A DNA stretch of 64,000 nucleotides from an uncultured Erythrobacter sp. (GCA_947488325.1 CANKYZ010000003.1:372001-436000), one strand, 5' to 3'. Counted from the first letter of the stretch, positions 27,283 through 36,470 are shown. A program made the numbers and translations. The notes: generated by a model from the letters alone, not told the origin.

Positions 27283-28185
27283 GTGACCAAAGCAAAGTCC
27301 ACCGTCCCGGCGTTAAGCGGAGAGCAGAGCCTCAACCGCTATTTGTCGGAGATCAAGAAGTACCCGGTGCTGACGGCAGAGCAAGAATATATGCTCGCCA
27401 AGGCATATGCTGAACACGAAGACCCGCAGGCTGCGTCGCAGCTTGTGTCTAGCCACCTGAGGCTCGTTGCGAAAATCGCGATGGGTTACCGCGGCTATGG
27501 CCTACCCGTGTCCGATCTCATTTCCGAAGGGAATGTCGGCCTGATGCAGGGGGTAAAGAAATTTGAACCCGATCGCGGCTTCCGCCTCGCCACTTATGCA
27601 ATGTGGTGGATCAAGGCGTCGATCCAGGAATATATCCTGCGTTCGTGGAGCCTTGTAAAAATGGGCACGACCGCTGCGCAAAAGAAACTGTTCTTCAACC
27701 TTCGCCGGATGAAAAAACAGCTCGAAGCGTATGAAGATTCGGACCTGCACCCCGAAGACGTGACCAAGATCGCAACCGATCTGGGCGTGCCGGAACAGGA
27801 AGTGGTCAATATGAACCGCCGGATGATGATGGGCGGCGATGGCTCGCTCAACACACCAATGCGCGGCGGCGAAGAAGGTTCTGGCGAATGGCAGGATTGG
27901 CTTACCGATGATCGTCCGCTTCAGGATGAAACTGTCGCTGACGCCGAGGAAGCCGAAGTGCGCCACGGAATGCTGGTAGAAGCGATGGATTCGCTAAACG
28001 AACGCGAACAACACATTCTGACCGAACGTCGCCTGACGGAAAAACCGCAGACGCTCGAGGAACTGTCACAGGTCTACGAAGTGTCCCGCGAACGCATCCG
28101 CCAAATCGAAGTGCGCGCCTTTGAAAAGCTGCAAAAAGCGATGCAGAGGATTGCGGGTGAAAAACTGCTGCCGGGAATGGCGTAA
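27283..28185 (+). CDS. rpoH: RNA polymerase sigma-32 factor
   Basis: The heat-shock sigma factor directs RNA polymerase to chaperone and protease genes. The protein has 300 residues from the GTG start I chose (AAAGG upstream; first residues TKAKSTVPALSGEQSL); the longer open frame adds 27 residues unlike the family. Region 2 reads NVGLMQGVKKFEPDRGFRLA and ATYAMWWIKASIQEYI. The RpoH box is QKKLFFNLR. Region 4 ends with SRERIRQIEVRAFEKL. The convergent kinase gene stops three bases later. A matching promoter stands before clpP at 38.8 kb. Confidence 0.95.
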   Translation: MTKAKSTVPALSGEQSLNRYLSEIKKYPVLTAEQEYMLAKAYAEHEDPQAASQLVSSHLRLVAKIAMGYRGYGLPVSDLISEGNVGLMQGVKKFEPDRGFRLATYAMWWIKASIQEYILRSWSLVKMGTTAAQKKLFFNLRRMKKQLEAYEDSDLHPEDVTKIATDLGVPEQEVVNMNRRMMMGGDGSLNTPMRGGEEGSGEWQDWLTDDRPLQDETVADAEEAEVRHGMLVEAMDSLNEREQHILTERRLTEKPQTLEELSQVYEVSRERIRQIEVRAFEKLQKAMQRIAGEKLLPGMA

Positions 28186-28188
28186 GTT

Positions 28189-28815
28189 CTAGTCTGGCAA
28201 TCGGCGGACAAGTTCGTCGAACACAGAAACGTCGAAGCGCCGGGGGCTTGCCTCCGGCGCTTTGTCTTTGATCTCGGCCAACAATGCCAACGGTTCGGGA
28301 AAGCCCCAGCGAACTTGGTCGGGCAGAGTCTCGGACAGGGCTGAGAACCAATCCATCAAATGCGGCTGAAGCGCGAGGTGCTGGTCAAAGTTACCGCGCC
28401 GCTGCGTTGCATCGCCCTCTTTCTGAGCACGCGCGGCTTCTGGCGCGATTTGTTTGACCAGATATAGGTCGGCAAAGCAGAGGCGGCGTTTTTCGATAGC
28501 CTCACGCACAAAAGGAACGGCGATGTCAAATTTGTCTGGCCAATGGAAACCCGCCCGCTCCACACACCAAGAATAGTGAATTTTCATCGGATCAGTGTCG
28601 CAGATCGCAAAACCGTGCTTGGCCTCAATTTCCATTGCCAGTTGGAAACAGAAGGCATTGTGATCTGACCAAAACCTCGCGTGGTCGATCAGCGGAGCAT
28701 GCGAATCGAGCCTGCGCCCTTTAACCTCTACCTCAGACAGCCAGCGGCCATCGCCAAACCGTCGCGCAAAAGTGGTTTTCCCTGCCGCGCTGATGCCTTC
28801 TGCAACGATAATCAT
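28189..28815 (-). CDS. P-loop kinase-like protein (deoxynucleoside-kinase-like fold)
   Basis: A 208-residue cytosolic protein with Walker A GISAAGKTT at residues 7-15, right at the N-terminus, as in nucleoside and nucleotide kinases. ICDTDPMKIHYSW could be the DRS-like or Walker B region. No thymidylate or other named kinase motif was recognised, so the substrate is unknown. It starts 12 bases after the stop of the XRE-type regulator, on the same strand, so the two likely form an operon. It converges on rpoH. Confidence 0.65.
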   Translation of the reverse strand: MIIVAEGISAAGKTTFARRFGDGRWLSEVEVKGRRLDSHAPLIDHARFWSDHNAFCFQLAMEIEAKHGFAICDTDPMKIHYSWCVERAGFHWPDKFDIAVPFVREAIEKRRLCFADLYLVKQIAPEAARAQKEGDATQRRGNFDQHLALQPHLMDWFSALSETLPDQVRWGFPEPLALLAEIKDKAPEASPRRFDVSVFDELVRRLPD

Positions 28816-28827
28816 GTTCGGATCAAT

Positions 28828-29556
28828 TCACCGCCGCAGCCTACAAAAATCGCCTTCCAGCGCGATGTCCAGAAACCTGCGATATTGCGTAGACTTCGCA
28901 TCTCCATCGCTCACCAGCCCGAACTCCACTTCTGCAATCTGATCCATTGGCAGTAGCGCCACGGGGCACGATACCGGCACCAATTGCGACCCCTGTCCCA
29001 CTTGCAACGTAGAGAGCAGCCCGAACATCCGCCGCTCGCGCGTTGCACGGCCCAGCATGATCATGCGGTATTGGCCCACCTCGCTCGTCATCAAGTAAGT
29101 GTGACCCGACAGGTTCGGCATTGAGACAAAACCCGCCTGCTGAAAAGTCGCGTCCACGCGGTCGCTTTCGGCGAAGACTAGATGCCCCTTGGTCGTGCTC
29201 CAGCGGATTTCGGTGCGGTATGCGTAGACAGCGTTCTCCTCACCGAAACTGGCGCGCAGGGTTAAGTACTCGCCTTCGATCCATTGAACCGCCTGGCGAG
29301 CATAGGATCCCATTTCTTGCGGAGCGAGTGCGGGGCCAGTGGCCTCAACTTCAACCTCGTTACGCAAAGACACGCCAAGCGCTTCTTCCAACCGAACAAT
29401 CGTCGCCAAGGTAAACGGACGCCGCCCCGACATCGCCTTTTCCAACGTGGAAATGCTCAATCGCGCTGTTTCGGCCAATCCGGCTCGCGATATACGCCTT
29501 CGCGCAATCTCTTCACGAAGCCGAAATGCCACTTCTGCATTCTCAAAATCACTCAT
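28828..29556 (-). CDS. XRE-family helix-turn-helix regulator with C-terminal sensor-like domain
   Basis: A 242-residue protein. The N-terminal HTH (about 10-65) reads RRRISRAGLAETARLSISTL, then a recognition helix near KAMSGRRPFTL. About 150 further residues form a beta-rich domain (AVYAYRTEIRWSTTKGHLVF, YLMTSEVGQYRMIMLGRA) of unknown ligand. I start at MSDFENAEV, with CAGGGACTG upstream, not six codons earlier. The gene precedes the P-loop kinase and is divergent from the sortase target gene, so it could regulate either side. Confidence 0.75.
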   Translation of the reverse strand: MSDFENAEVAFRLREEIARRRISRAGLAETARLSISTLEKAMSGRRPFTLATIVRLEEALGVSLRNEVEVEATGPALAPQEMGSYARQAVQWIEGEYLTLRASFGEENAVYAYRTEIRWSTTKGHLVFAESDRVDATFQQAGFVSMPNLSGHTYLMTSEVGQYRMIMLGRATRERRMFGLLSTLQVGQGSQLVPVSCPVALLPMDQIAEVEFGLVSDGDAKSTQYRRFLDIALEGDFCRLRR

Positions 29557-29737
29557 CAGTCCCTGATACCCCATTGCTCACCCCTCTGTCCTGCACGTTT
29601 CCGGACAAATTCGGACAAATCCTCAAAGCGCGTCCTGACTGTCCACGAAGATGGCGGAAATCGGACATTCTTGACCGTGGCGCGCCACCGCTTGAACTGG
29701 AAAGGGGAATAGAATGTAACGATGAACGGAGGCTTAC

Positions 29738-31984
29738 ATGCGACGAATTACAAGACTTCCCGATAGAGACGGAATGGTAGCCATGCTCATATTGGGTGTA
29801 GTTGCGCTGCTCGTGGTCGCCGCAACAGCACTTGCGACGCGCGCTACGGCGAACCCCTCAGACCGCGCTGTCGCTCCCATAGAACCGACATCTGCCAATT
29901 ATGCGCCCGCCAGTTCTGAAGGAGGCCTGATTCTTCGGGGAGGCGATGTCGCCACCAGTGTGCCCGCAATGCGGCTTGGCACCGATATTGTCGCAGATGT
30001 CTCTGGCCAAACGGCGCGGGTGACGGTGACTCAGGCCTTCCGCAACACATCGGATGAATGGATGGAAGCAACCTACCTCTATCCTCTCCCCGATGATGGC
30101 GCGGTCGACACGCTCTCTATGGTGGTTGGAGACAGGATCTTCACCGGTAAGATAAAGCCAAAGGAAGAAGCGCGCGAGATTTACGACGAGGCGCTGGCAA
30201 ACGGACAGAAAGCCGGTTTGGTCGAACAGGCACGGCCCAACATGTTCCGCAATTCCATCGCCAATGTCGGGCCAGGAGAAACCGTACTGGTCCAGATTGA
30301 GTTCCAAACCCCAATCCGTCAAGTTTCCGGCGACTATTCTCTGCGCCTACCGCTAGTCGTAGGCCCGCGCTATATCGCAGGAAACGCCAACAATGGTGGT
30401 TCTTTGAGCCGCGCTGCTATGCTGGCGGGGGCCACAGATATTCTCGCTCCAACTGCCGACCCAAACATGGTCGCGCGGGCAGGAGGCGGGCTTAACCCGG
30501 TTGCCATCACCGTCAATCTTGATCCAGGTTTCACCGCTGAGATGATCTCCAGCCCCTACCATGCGATCAATATCGTCGATGGCGGTGCGGTAACAAAGAC
30601 AATCACGCTGGCAGATGGCGCTGTGCCGGCCAATCGCGACTTTGAGTTGCGATGGAGTGCTGCGGGAGGTTCGCCAAGCCTTGGCCTATTCCGCCAAAGT
30701 CATAGCGAGTTGGACTATGTGATGGCCACCATCACACCGCCTTCCACTCAGCAAACCGGTGCGGTGACTCCGCGCGAAATGATCTTTGTAGTCGACAATT
30801 CTGGATCGATGGCGGGGGATTCGATGCCTTCGGCACGACGGAGCTTGCTCTATGCGCTGGAGACATTGCGTCCGCAGGATCGTTTCAACATCATCCGCTT
30901 TGACGACACAATGACCGAATTGTTCCCAGATGCCGTGGCAGCGAATGCCACCAATATCGAACAAGCGAAGAGCTTCACGCATGGGCTGGAAGCTGACGGA
31001 GGCACCGAAATGCTGCCTGCATTATCCGCAGCTCTCGCGGGCGGTGTGTCCGCTCAGGGGGAGGAAATCGAAGGGCCAGTCCGACAGGTCATATTCCTCA
31101 CGGACGGCTCGTTATCAAATGAGACGGAGATGATGACAGAGATCAACCAGAACCGGGGCCGAAGCCGCGTGTTCATGGTCGGCATTGGCTCTGCGCCCAA
31201 CACATACCTGATGCGCCGCATGGCAGAGGCAGGTCGCGGCACGTTCACTCATGTCGGTATGGGCGAAGAGGCCGAAACGCAGATGCAGCGGCTGCTCGAT
31301 CGACTGGCACGGCCCGTTGCGACGAACCTGTCCGCAACAGTTGATGGCGGTAATATCGACTTTGCTCCACGCGATCTGCCAGACCTTTATTCAGGAGAGC
31401 CTCTCGTCCTGTTGGGTCGCACTCGGCACTTGTCTGGTACGCTAACCGTCAGTGGATTGATCGAAGACGAACGTTGGACCCAAACGATCAACTTGAACGA
31501 AGCAACTGAAAGCGACGTGGTGGCCAAGCTTTGGGGCTATCGCCGAATAGCCGAATTTGAAGCAGAACGTTGGTCTGGCCAAATGTCTCATGATCTGGCT
31601 GATATGGCGATCGAGGAGCTGGGAATGGACTTCCATCTCGTCACCGGGCGGACCAGTCTAATTGCAGTCGACGAAACGCCCAGTCGCCCAGACGGCGCCT
31701 TGCTTACACGCGAAGAATTGCCACTGCTTCTACCGGCAGGTTGGGATTTTGATCACCTGTTCGCTGCTCAATTCGTAAGTGGCAATCGAGATGTTCCGAT
31801 GCGCGAAGGCGATCGGCAACAGCGGCTGGAACTGCCAAACACATCGACTGGATATGTCCTCACCCTCAGTCTCGGCCTCCTGCTCCTCCTGTCAGGTGCA
31901 GCCGGATCAGTATGGTGGCGGCGTGAGCGAGAGCGGCTGGGTGACGGGTTCGCCTTGCACGGCCTCCAGCAGCAAGCTGCCTGA
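29738..31984 (+). CDS. Marine proteobacterial sortase target protein (VIT and VWA domains)
   Basis: A 748-residue surface protein candidate. It has an N-terminal membrane signal (MVAMLILGVVALLVVAATAL), a VIT domain at about 60-190 (VTQAFRNTSDEWMEATYLYP) and a von Willebrand A domain from about 345 with an intact MIDAS DNSGS (D353, S355, S357). The C-terminal sorting signal has LPNTS at 699-703, a hydrophobic helix at about 705-727 and the basic tail WWRRERER. This is the design of the target of class GN sortases. The ribosome site GGAGG is strong, and the stop overlaps the sortase ATG by one base (TGATG). Confidence 0.93.
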   Translation: MRRITRLPDRDGMVAMLILGVVALLVVAATALATRATANPSDRAVAPIEPTSANYAPASSEGGLILRGGDVATSVPAMRLGTDIVADVSGQTARVTVTQAFRNTSDEWMEATYLYPLPDDGAVDTLSMVVGDRIFTGKIKPKEEAREIYDEALANGQKAGLVEQARPNMFRNSIANVGPGETVLVQIEFQTPIRQVSGDYSLRLPLVVGPRYIAGNANNGGSLSRAAMLAGATDILAPTADPNMVARAGGGLNPVAITVNLDPGFTAEMISSPYHAINIVDGGAVTKTITLADGAVPANRDFELRWSAAGGSPSLGLFRQSHSELDYVMATITPPSTQQTGAVTPREMIFVVDNSGSMAGDSMPSARRSLLYALETLRPQDRFNIIRFDDTMTELFPDAVAANATNIEQAKSFTHGLEADGGTEMLPALSAALAGGVSAQGEEIEGPVRQVIFLTDGSLSNETEMMTEINQNRGRSRVFMVGIGSAPNTYLMRRMAEAGRGTFTHVGMGEEAETQMQRLLDRLARPVATNLSATVDGGNIDFAPRDLPDLYSGEPLVLLGRTRHLSGTLTVSGLIEDERWTQTINLNEATESDVVAKLWGYRRIAEFEAERWSGQMSHDLADMAIEELGMDFHLVTGRTSLIAVDETPSRPDGALLTREELPLLLPAGWDFDHLFAAQFVSGNRDVPMREGDRQQRLELPNTSTGYVLTLSLGLLLLLSGAAGSVWWRRERERLGDGFALHGLQQQAA

Positions 31985-32610
31985 TGCTCGCCGTTATCGC
32001 AAATCTGCGGAGAGAAGGGCGCGTGCCCGTGAAAGGAGGAATTCAGCGCGCCCTTCCTTTGTGGATATTCATCGCGGTTATGGTGGCCGGGGCAGCCTTC
32101 ACCACGCAGGCGCTTTACATTCCAGTAAAGGCGCAGGTCGCCCAAATCTTACTGACCCGCGCGTTTGACGCCAGCATTGAGCAGGGAACCCCGGTTAAAC
32201 CATGGAGCTGGGCCGACACTGCCCCGCTTGCGAGAATTAGCGTGCCGCACCTCGATGTGAAGGAGGTTGTCCTGTCGGGCGGATCGGGCGAAGCGATGGC
32301 TTTTGGACCAACCGCGATCCTCGATAATCCCGCCACCGGCATCACCGTGCTCGCCGCGCACCGAGATACGCATTTCGAATTCGTGCAAGGATTGGAACCC
32401 GGCGATGCAATCACAATGGAACGAATCGACGGGACCAGCGCGACCTTTCGCGTGCGCAATTTGCAAACCGTGCGGTGGGACGAGTTTGTCTATCCATACG
32501 ATGGCGGCGAAGGGCTGCTTGCACTCACCACTTGCTATCCTTTTGGCACACACACGCCCGGCCCGTTGCGTCGGGTCGCATGGGCTGAACGGATTGGGCC
32601 CGAGGGCTGA
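31984..32610 (+). CDS. Class GN sortase
   Basis: A 208-residue membrane-anchored transpeptidase of the Gram-negative sortase class. It has one N-terminal helix (LPLWIFIAVMVAGAAF), then the sortase barrel with the catalytic triad H126 (AAHRDTHF), C184 (TTCYPFG) and R196 or R197 (GPLRRVAW). It should cut the sorting signal of the protein encoded just upstream, its only evident substrate. Translational coupling by TGATG supports a fixed pair. Sortases are rare in Gram-negative bacteria, and the final attachment point is not established. Confidence 0.95.
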   Translation: MLAVIANLRREGRVPVKGGIQRALPLWIFIAVMVAGAAFTTQALYIPVKAQVAQILLTRAFDASIEQGTPVKPWSWADTAPLARISVPHLDVKEVVLSGGSGEAMAFGPTAILDNPATGITVLAAHRDTHFEFVQGLEPGDAITMERIDGTSATFRVRNLQTVRWDEFVYPYDGGEGLLALTTCYPFGTHTPGPLRRVAWAERIGPEG

Positions 32611-32646
32611 ATTCTTCAATCTATAACAAGTCGATTGCGAGACTGA

Positions 32647-33342
32647 GTGCGTCCCCTTAAATCTGCTGGCATGGCCCTTCGCATCGCTCGTATCATCGCC
32701 AAAGCAATCCTGTGGTTCATCGGGCTCAGCCTATTGCTGGTTATCGCATTCAAATGGGTTCCCGTCCCCGTCACCGCGACCATGTTGATGGACGAAAACG
32801 GGGTCACAAAGGATTGGGAAAGCCTCGACAATATCGACCCCAACCTTATCGCCGCCGTAATCGCAGCAGAGGATTCCAAGTTCTGCGAACATTGGGGCTT
32901 TGACACCGAGGCAATTGAGCAGGCCGCTCGCGAAAATGCAAAGGGTGGTCGCATTCGGGGCGGCTCCACCATCTCTCAACAAACCGCTAAAAACGTGTTT
33001 CTGTGGCAAGGCGGAGGCTATTTCCGCAAAGGCTTGGAGGCTTGGTTCACATTTTGGATCGAAGCGGTTTGGGGCAAAGAAAGGATTATGGAGGTTTATC
33101 TCAACGTCGCGGAAACCGGCATCGGCACCTATGGGGCAGAAGCGGGATCGCAGCGCTATTTCGACCACTCAGCCGCTCGGATGACCGCAGATGAGGCAAG
33201 CCGGATGGCTGTTGCCCTACCCAAACCCAAATCTCGGTCTGTGCGCAATCCCGGCGGCTGGCTCGCCAGACATGGAAACAGCGTTGAACGGCGCATTGGC
33301 ATCGTGAAGCGTGACGGATTGGACGCCTGCGTCTACGAATAG
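32647..33342 (+). CDS. mtgA: Monofunctional biosynthetic peptidoglycan transglycosylase
   Basis: A 231-residue family 51 glycosyltransferase that polymerises lipid II into glycan strands. One N-terminal membrane helix (about 18-37) is followed by the catalytic motif AAEDSKFCEHWGFD with E75, then RGGSTISQQTAKNVFL and ERIMEVYLNVAE. There is no transpeptidase domain, as expected for MtgA. The frame opens with GTG at 32647; an ATG eight codons later is an alternative start. It lies 36 bases after the sortase gene and five bases before the CDF gene, so it may share transcription. Confidence 0.94.
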   Translation: MRPLKSAGMALRIARIIAKAILWFIGLSLLLVIAFKWVPVPVTATMLMDENGVTKDWESLDNIDPNLIAAVIAAEDSKFCEHWGFDTEAIEQAARENAKGGRIRGGSTISQQTAKNVFLWQGGGYFRKGLEAWFTFWIEAVWGKERIMEVYLNVAETGIGTYGAEAGSQRYFDHSAARMTADEASRMAVALPKPKSRSVRNPGGWLARHGNSVERRIGIVKRDGLDACVYE

Positions 33343-33347
33343 AATTG

Positions 33348-34289
33348 ATGGGGCACGGGCACACACATTCTCACAGTGAAAACGACAGCGACTGCCATGG
33401 GCTGCATGATCGTCATGGGCATCATCATGCGCCTGCGGATTTTGGCCGTGCCTTCGCAATTGGAATCGCACTCAATGCCGGTTTTGTCGTGGTCGAGGCG
33501 ACCTTTGGCTTTCTCTATGGGTCGATGGCACTAGTTGCGGATGCGGGCCACAATTTGTCGGATGTGTTGGCATTGGTTCTCGCTTGGGGAGCTAGTATTG
33601 CGGCAAAGCGCGCACCGACTGAGCGGTTCACTTATGGCTTCAAAAGCTCCACGATTCTTGCCGCACTCGCCAATGCTCTTTTGCTTGCCGTCGCAATTGG
33701 CGCAATCCTATTTGAAACGGTCCACCGCCTTTTCGAACCGAGCGAACCACAGGGCATGGTTATAGTGATCGTCGCCAGCATTGGGATCGCGATCAACACA
33801 GCAACGGCCATGCTGTTTATGCGCGGTCAGGAGGATCTCAACATCCGCGGTGCATATCTCCACATGGCCGCCGATGCGTTGGTTTCGGCGGGCGTCGTGA
33901 TGGCAGGCTTCGCCATTCTCCTTACCGGATTTTGGTGGATCGATCCGCTTGCCAGCTTTGCGATTGTTGCGATGATCGTATGGGCTACTTGGGGACTTGC
34001 AAGAGACAGTATCAAGATGGGCTTGCTTGCAGTTCCTGCAAGGATTGACGTCGGAGAAGTACGAGCGCATTTGGCGGGTCTGGAGGGTGTTGAAGCTGTG
34101 CACGATCTGCATATCTGGCCGATGTCGACGACAGAGACTGCGTTAACTGCGCATATAGTGATGCCCGGCGCACCGTGTACCGACGCATTCCTGCGCGACA
34201 TTACAGATTCCCTTGAACAACGTTTTGGGATTGGCCATTCTACCATTCAGGTCGAACGTGACAGCAATTCATGCGGAACCGAATGCTGA
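33348..34289 (+). CDS. Cation diffusion facilitator family metal exporter
   Basis: A 313-residue inner-membrane protein that exports zinc or similar divalent metals in exchange for protons. The N-terminus is His-rich (GHGHTHSH...HGHHHAP), typical of zinc-linked CDFs such as CzcD and ZitB. Six membrane helices carry the metal-site motifs ADAGHNLSD and MAADALVSAG. A C-terminal cytosolic dimer domain follows (VEAVHDLHIWPM). I use the ATG at 33348 rather than the TTG one codon earlier. The end overlaps the start of the sigma-factor gene. Confidence 0.92.
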   Translation: MGHGHTHSHSENDSDCHGLHDRHGHHHAPADFGRAFAIGIALNAGFVVVEATFGFLYGSMALVADAGHNLSDVLALVLAWGASIAAKRAPTERFTYGFKSSTILAALANALLLAVAIGAILFETVHRLFEPSEPQGMVIVIVASIGIAINTATAMLFMRGQEDLNIRGAYLHMAADALVSAGVVMAGFAILLTGFWWIDPLASFAIVAMIVWATWGLARDSIKMGLLAVPARIDVGEVRAHLAGLEGVEAVHDLHIWPMSTTETALTAHIVMPGAPCTDAFLRDITDSLEQRFGIGHSTIQVERDSNSCGTEC

Positions 34290-34876
34290 TGACCGACGAT
34301 GGAAATGGCTCAGCAACAATCGCGCGTGAGCATTTACGGGCCGCGATGGTTCGCCTTGCCCAAGGAGATAGCGTTGCGCTTGAAGAAATTTACCAAGCAA
34401 CCCGAGTGAAACTGTTCGGGATTTGCTTCCGTATCTTGGGAGACCGGAAGGAGGCAGAGGACGCATTGCAAGACGTTTATGTAAATCTTTGGCAACGCGC
34501 AGACCGCTATGACCCCCATCGGGCAAGTCCCATTTCGTGGCTTGCCACTTTCGCACGCAACCGCGCAGTAGATCGCCTGCGCACAGGCAAAGTCCGAGGC
34601 GGATCAGTGCCTGTAGAGGAGGCAAACCCGTTGCCTGATGAAGCTCCTCTCGCTGATATGCTTTTGATCGACGCCGAGCGCTCCGCACAGATTCACACCT
34701 GCCTGTCTTCCTTAGACAAGAACATCCAGAATCACATCCGCGGCGCCTTTTTCGATGGATACACCTATGCAGAATTGGCCGATCATGCCGATGTGCCGCC
34801 TGGCACCATGAAAAGCTGGATTCGCCGTGGGCTGCAAAAATTGCGCACCTGCCTTGAAGCGAACGAAACATCATGA
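34289..34876 (+). CDS. ECF-type RNA polymerase sigma factor
   Basis: A 195-residue sigma-70-family factor with only regions 2 and 4. Region 2 reads GICFRILGDRKEAEDALQDV and WLATFARNRAVDRLR. Region 4 reads AFFDGYTYAELADHADVPPG with KSWIRRGLQKLR. The start is uncertain: ATGs lie at 34271, 34283 and 34289; the last overlaps the CDF stop as TGATG and gives MTDDGNG. The anti-sigma gene follows with a four-base ATGA overlap, and a fasciclin gene follows that. Together they resemble the SigK, RskA and fasciclin set of actinobacteria. Confidence 0.9.
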   Translation: MTDDGNGSATIAREHLRAAMVRLAQGDSVALEEIYQATRVKLFGICFRILGDRKEAEDALQDVYVNLWQRADRYDPHRASPISWLATFARNRAVDRLRTGKVRGGSVPVEEANPLPDEAPLADMLLIDAERSAQIHTCLSSLDKNIQNHIRGAFFDGYTYAELADHADVPPGTMKSWIRRGLQKLRTCLEANETS

Positions 34877-35640
34877 GCGACGAGAACCAAATCACCCCAG
34901 AGAACGAGACGCGCGATAATTCGATGATCGCAGCCGAATATGCTCTTGGCCTGCTAGAAGGAGAGGAGTTAATGAGCGCGCGTGGCAAGGCCGCCAGCGA
35001 TGAAACCTTCGCCGAAAGCAAAGCATGGTGGGACCACAAGTTCGCTCCACTGACCGATGAGATCGCTGGTATAGAACCTAGCCCACAGGTTTGGGCGCGT
35101 ATCTCCATCGAAGTGAACGGTGGGGCCGCCACAACCGGTGCCGAAGTCATTGATCTGCAATCGCGCCTGCGGCATTGGCAATGGACCGCCGCGATCACAT
35201 CCGCCGCCGCAGCAATATTAGTTGCGGTGATGGTCTTCGCTCCGGGCAGCGGCCTTCTCGCACCGCCAAACGCAGCCGATGCGCCTCAACTTGCCGCTTC
35301 AGACCCGCTTGTTGCTCAGGTACCAATTGGCGAAACCGGGTTGCGGCTCGATGTGACCTATGTGCCCGAAAGCGAACAAATGCTGATCGGTGCGATCGGT
35401 CTGATAGCGGACGGCGTGCACGATCATGAACTGTGGCTAGTGCCGGCCGATGGCAGCGCTCTGCAATCGCTCGGCGTGGTAACGCCTGGTGAAGTGCTCG
35501 CAATGGAACTGCCCGAGGACGTGACCCGCAATCTGGGCGACGGGGTTGAGCTGGTACTCACTCGCGAACCGATTGGCGGTAAGCCGAACGGGCAGGACGC
35601 AGGTCCTGTAGTCGCTCAAGGTACTTTCTCGCAGGTCTAA
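34873..35640 (+). CDS. RskA-like membrane anti-sigma factor
   Basis: A 255-residue protein with a short N-terminal cytosolic domain that should bind the sigma factor (SMIAAEYALGLLEGEELMSA and ESKAWWDHKFAPL), one membrane helix at about 102-122 (AITSAAAAILVAVMVFAP), and an extracytoplasmic RskA C-terminal domain (LVPADGSALQSLGVV, LVLTREPIGG). Such factors hold their sigma until the extracytoplasmic part is altered or cut. It overlaps the sigma gene as ATGA. The stop is followed by about 150 bases before the fasciclin gene. Confidence 0.9.
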   Translation: MSDENQITPENETRDNSMIAAEYALGLLEGEELMSARGKAASDETFAESKAWWDHKFAPLTDEIAGIEPSPQVWARISIEVNGGAATTGAEVIDLQSRLRHWQWTAAITSAAAAILVAVMVFAPGSGLLAPPNAADAPQLAASDPLVAQVPIGETGLRLDVTYVPESEQMLIGAIGLIADGVHDHELWLVPADGSALQSLGVVTPGEVLAMELPEDVTRNLGDGVELVLTREPIGGKPNGQDAGPVVAQGTFSQV

Positions 35641-35788
35641 CCCCGCGATATCACGCGCATTTTAATGCGTCTGATTACCTTACGAAACTAAATTCCCATC
35701 AAAATTGCTAGGCCCCGCATCTATCGCGAAACCGCTCCCGTAGTTCTTCATGCAAGACCGGGAGGGATTGCAGACAATGGAGAGATCA

Positions 35789-36364
35789 ATGACTGTAAAT
35801 CCGAAATCCCTTAAGACCGCACTCTTCGCTGCTGTTGTTGTGACAACCAGTTTAACAGCAATCGTAGCTGCACCAGTTGCCGCTCATCATCACACTTCTA
35901 GCGCAAGCCAACAGCAGGCTCCGAACATCGTCCAGACCGCGGTCAGAACCGGCGTACATCAAACGCTGGTTGCCGCAGTTCAGGCAGCTGGCCTAGTCGA
36001 CACACTTTCAAGCCCCGGCCCGCTTACAGTCTTTGCACCCACCGACACAGCCTTTGCCAAACTGCCAGGTGGCACTTTGGAAACTCTAGTTAAACCGGAG
36101 AACAAGGGCGCATTGACCGGGATCCTGACATACCACGCAGTTGCTGGCCGCGTAACGTCGAGCGACCTTGTTAGCCTGATAAACCGGCATGGCGGGGAAG
36201 CAAAGATTGAGACTGTTTCCGGCGATGAGCTGACTGCACGTCTTTCCGGCGACACGATTGTGATTACCGATGGCGCGGGTCGCGCCACTGCGGTCACAAC
36301 TGCAGATGTTGGGACATCCAATGGAGTTATTCACGTAACTGACGGAGTTTTCCTACCGGAATGA
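35789..36364 (+). CDS. Exported fasciclin-domain protein
   Basis: A 191-residue secreted protein with a signal peptide (LKTALFAAVVVTTSLTAIVAAPVAA), a His/Ser/Gln-rich spacer, and one FAS1 domain. The domain shows PLTVFAPTDTAFAKLP, GILTYHAVAGRVTS and GVIHVTDGVFLP. FAS1 domains mediate adhesion. Start options are ATG at 35750, 35777 and 35789; the last has GGAG six bases upstream and gives a clean signal peptide. It follows the sigma/anti-sigma pair and is probably a target of that sigma factor, as in the SigK regulon of mycobacteria. Confidence 0.88.
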   Translation: MTVNPKSLKTALFAAVVVTTSLTAIVAAPVAAHHHTSSASQQQAPNIVQTAVRTGVHQTLVAAVQAAGLVDTLSSPGPLTVFAPTDTAFAKLPGGTLETLVKPENKGALTGILTYHAVAGRVTSSDLVSLINRHGGEAKIETVSGDELTARLSGDTIVITDGAGRATAVTTADVGTSNGVIHVTDGVFLPE

Positions 36365-36433
36365 CCGTGCTTACCACTAGGTTAGCGCTGACTCACTCTT
36401 CCCCTCCCAACCCAGGTCAGCGTTAAAACCAAG

Positions 36434-36470
36434 CCCCGTCCGGCTTCGAACAGAAGTCGGACAGGGTTTT
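36434..36470 (+). terminator. Rho-independent terminator after the fasciclin gene
   Basis: CCCCGTCCGGCTTC pairs with GAAGTCGGACAGGG across a five-base loop (one G-T pair, one bulge) and is followed by TTTT. The complementary strand also shows an A/T flank (AAAACC before, GGTTTT after), so it may also stop clpX transcripts coming the other way. Confidence 0.75.
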
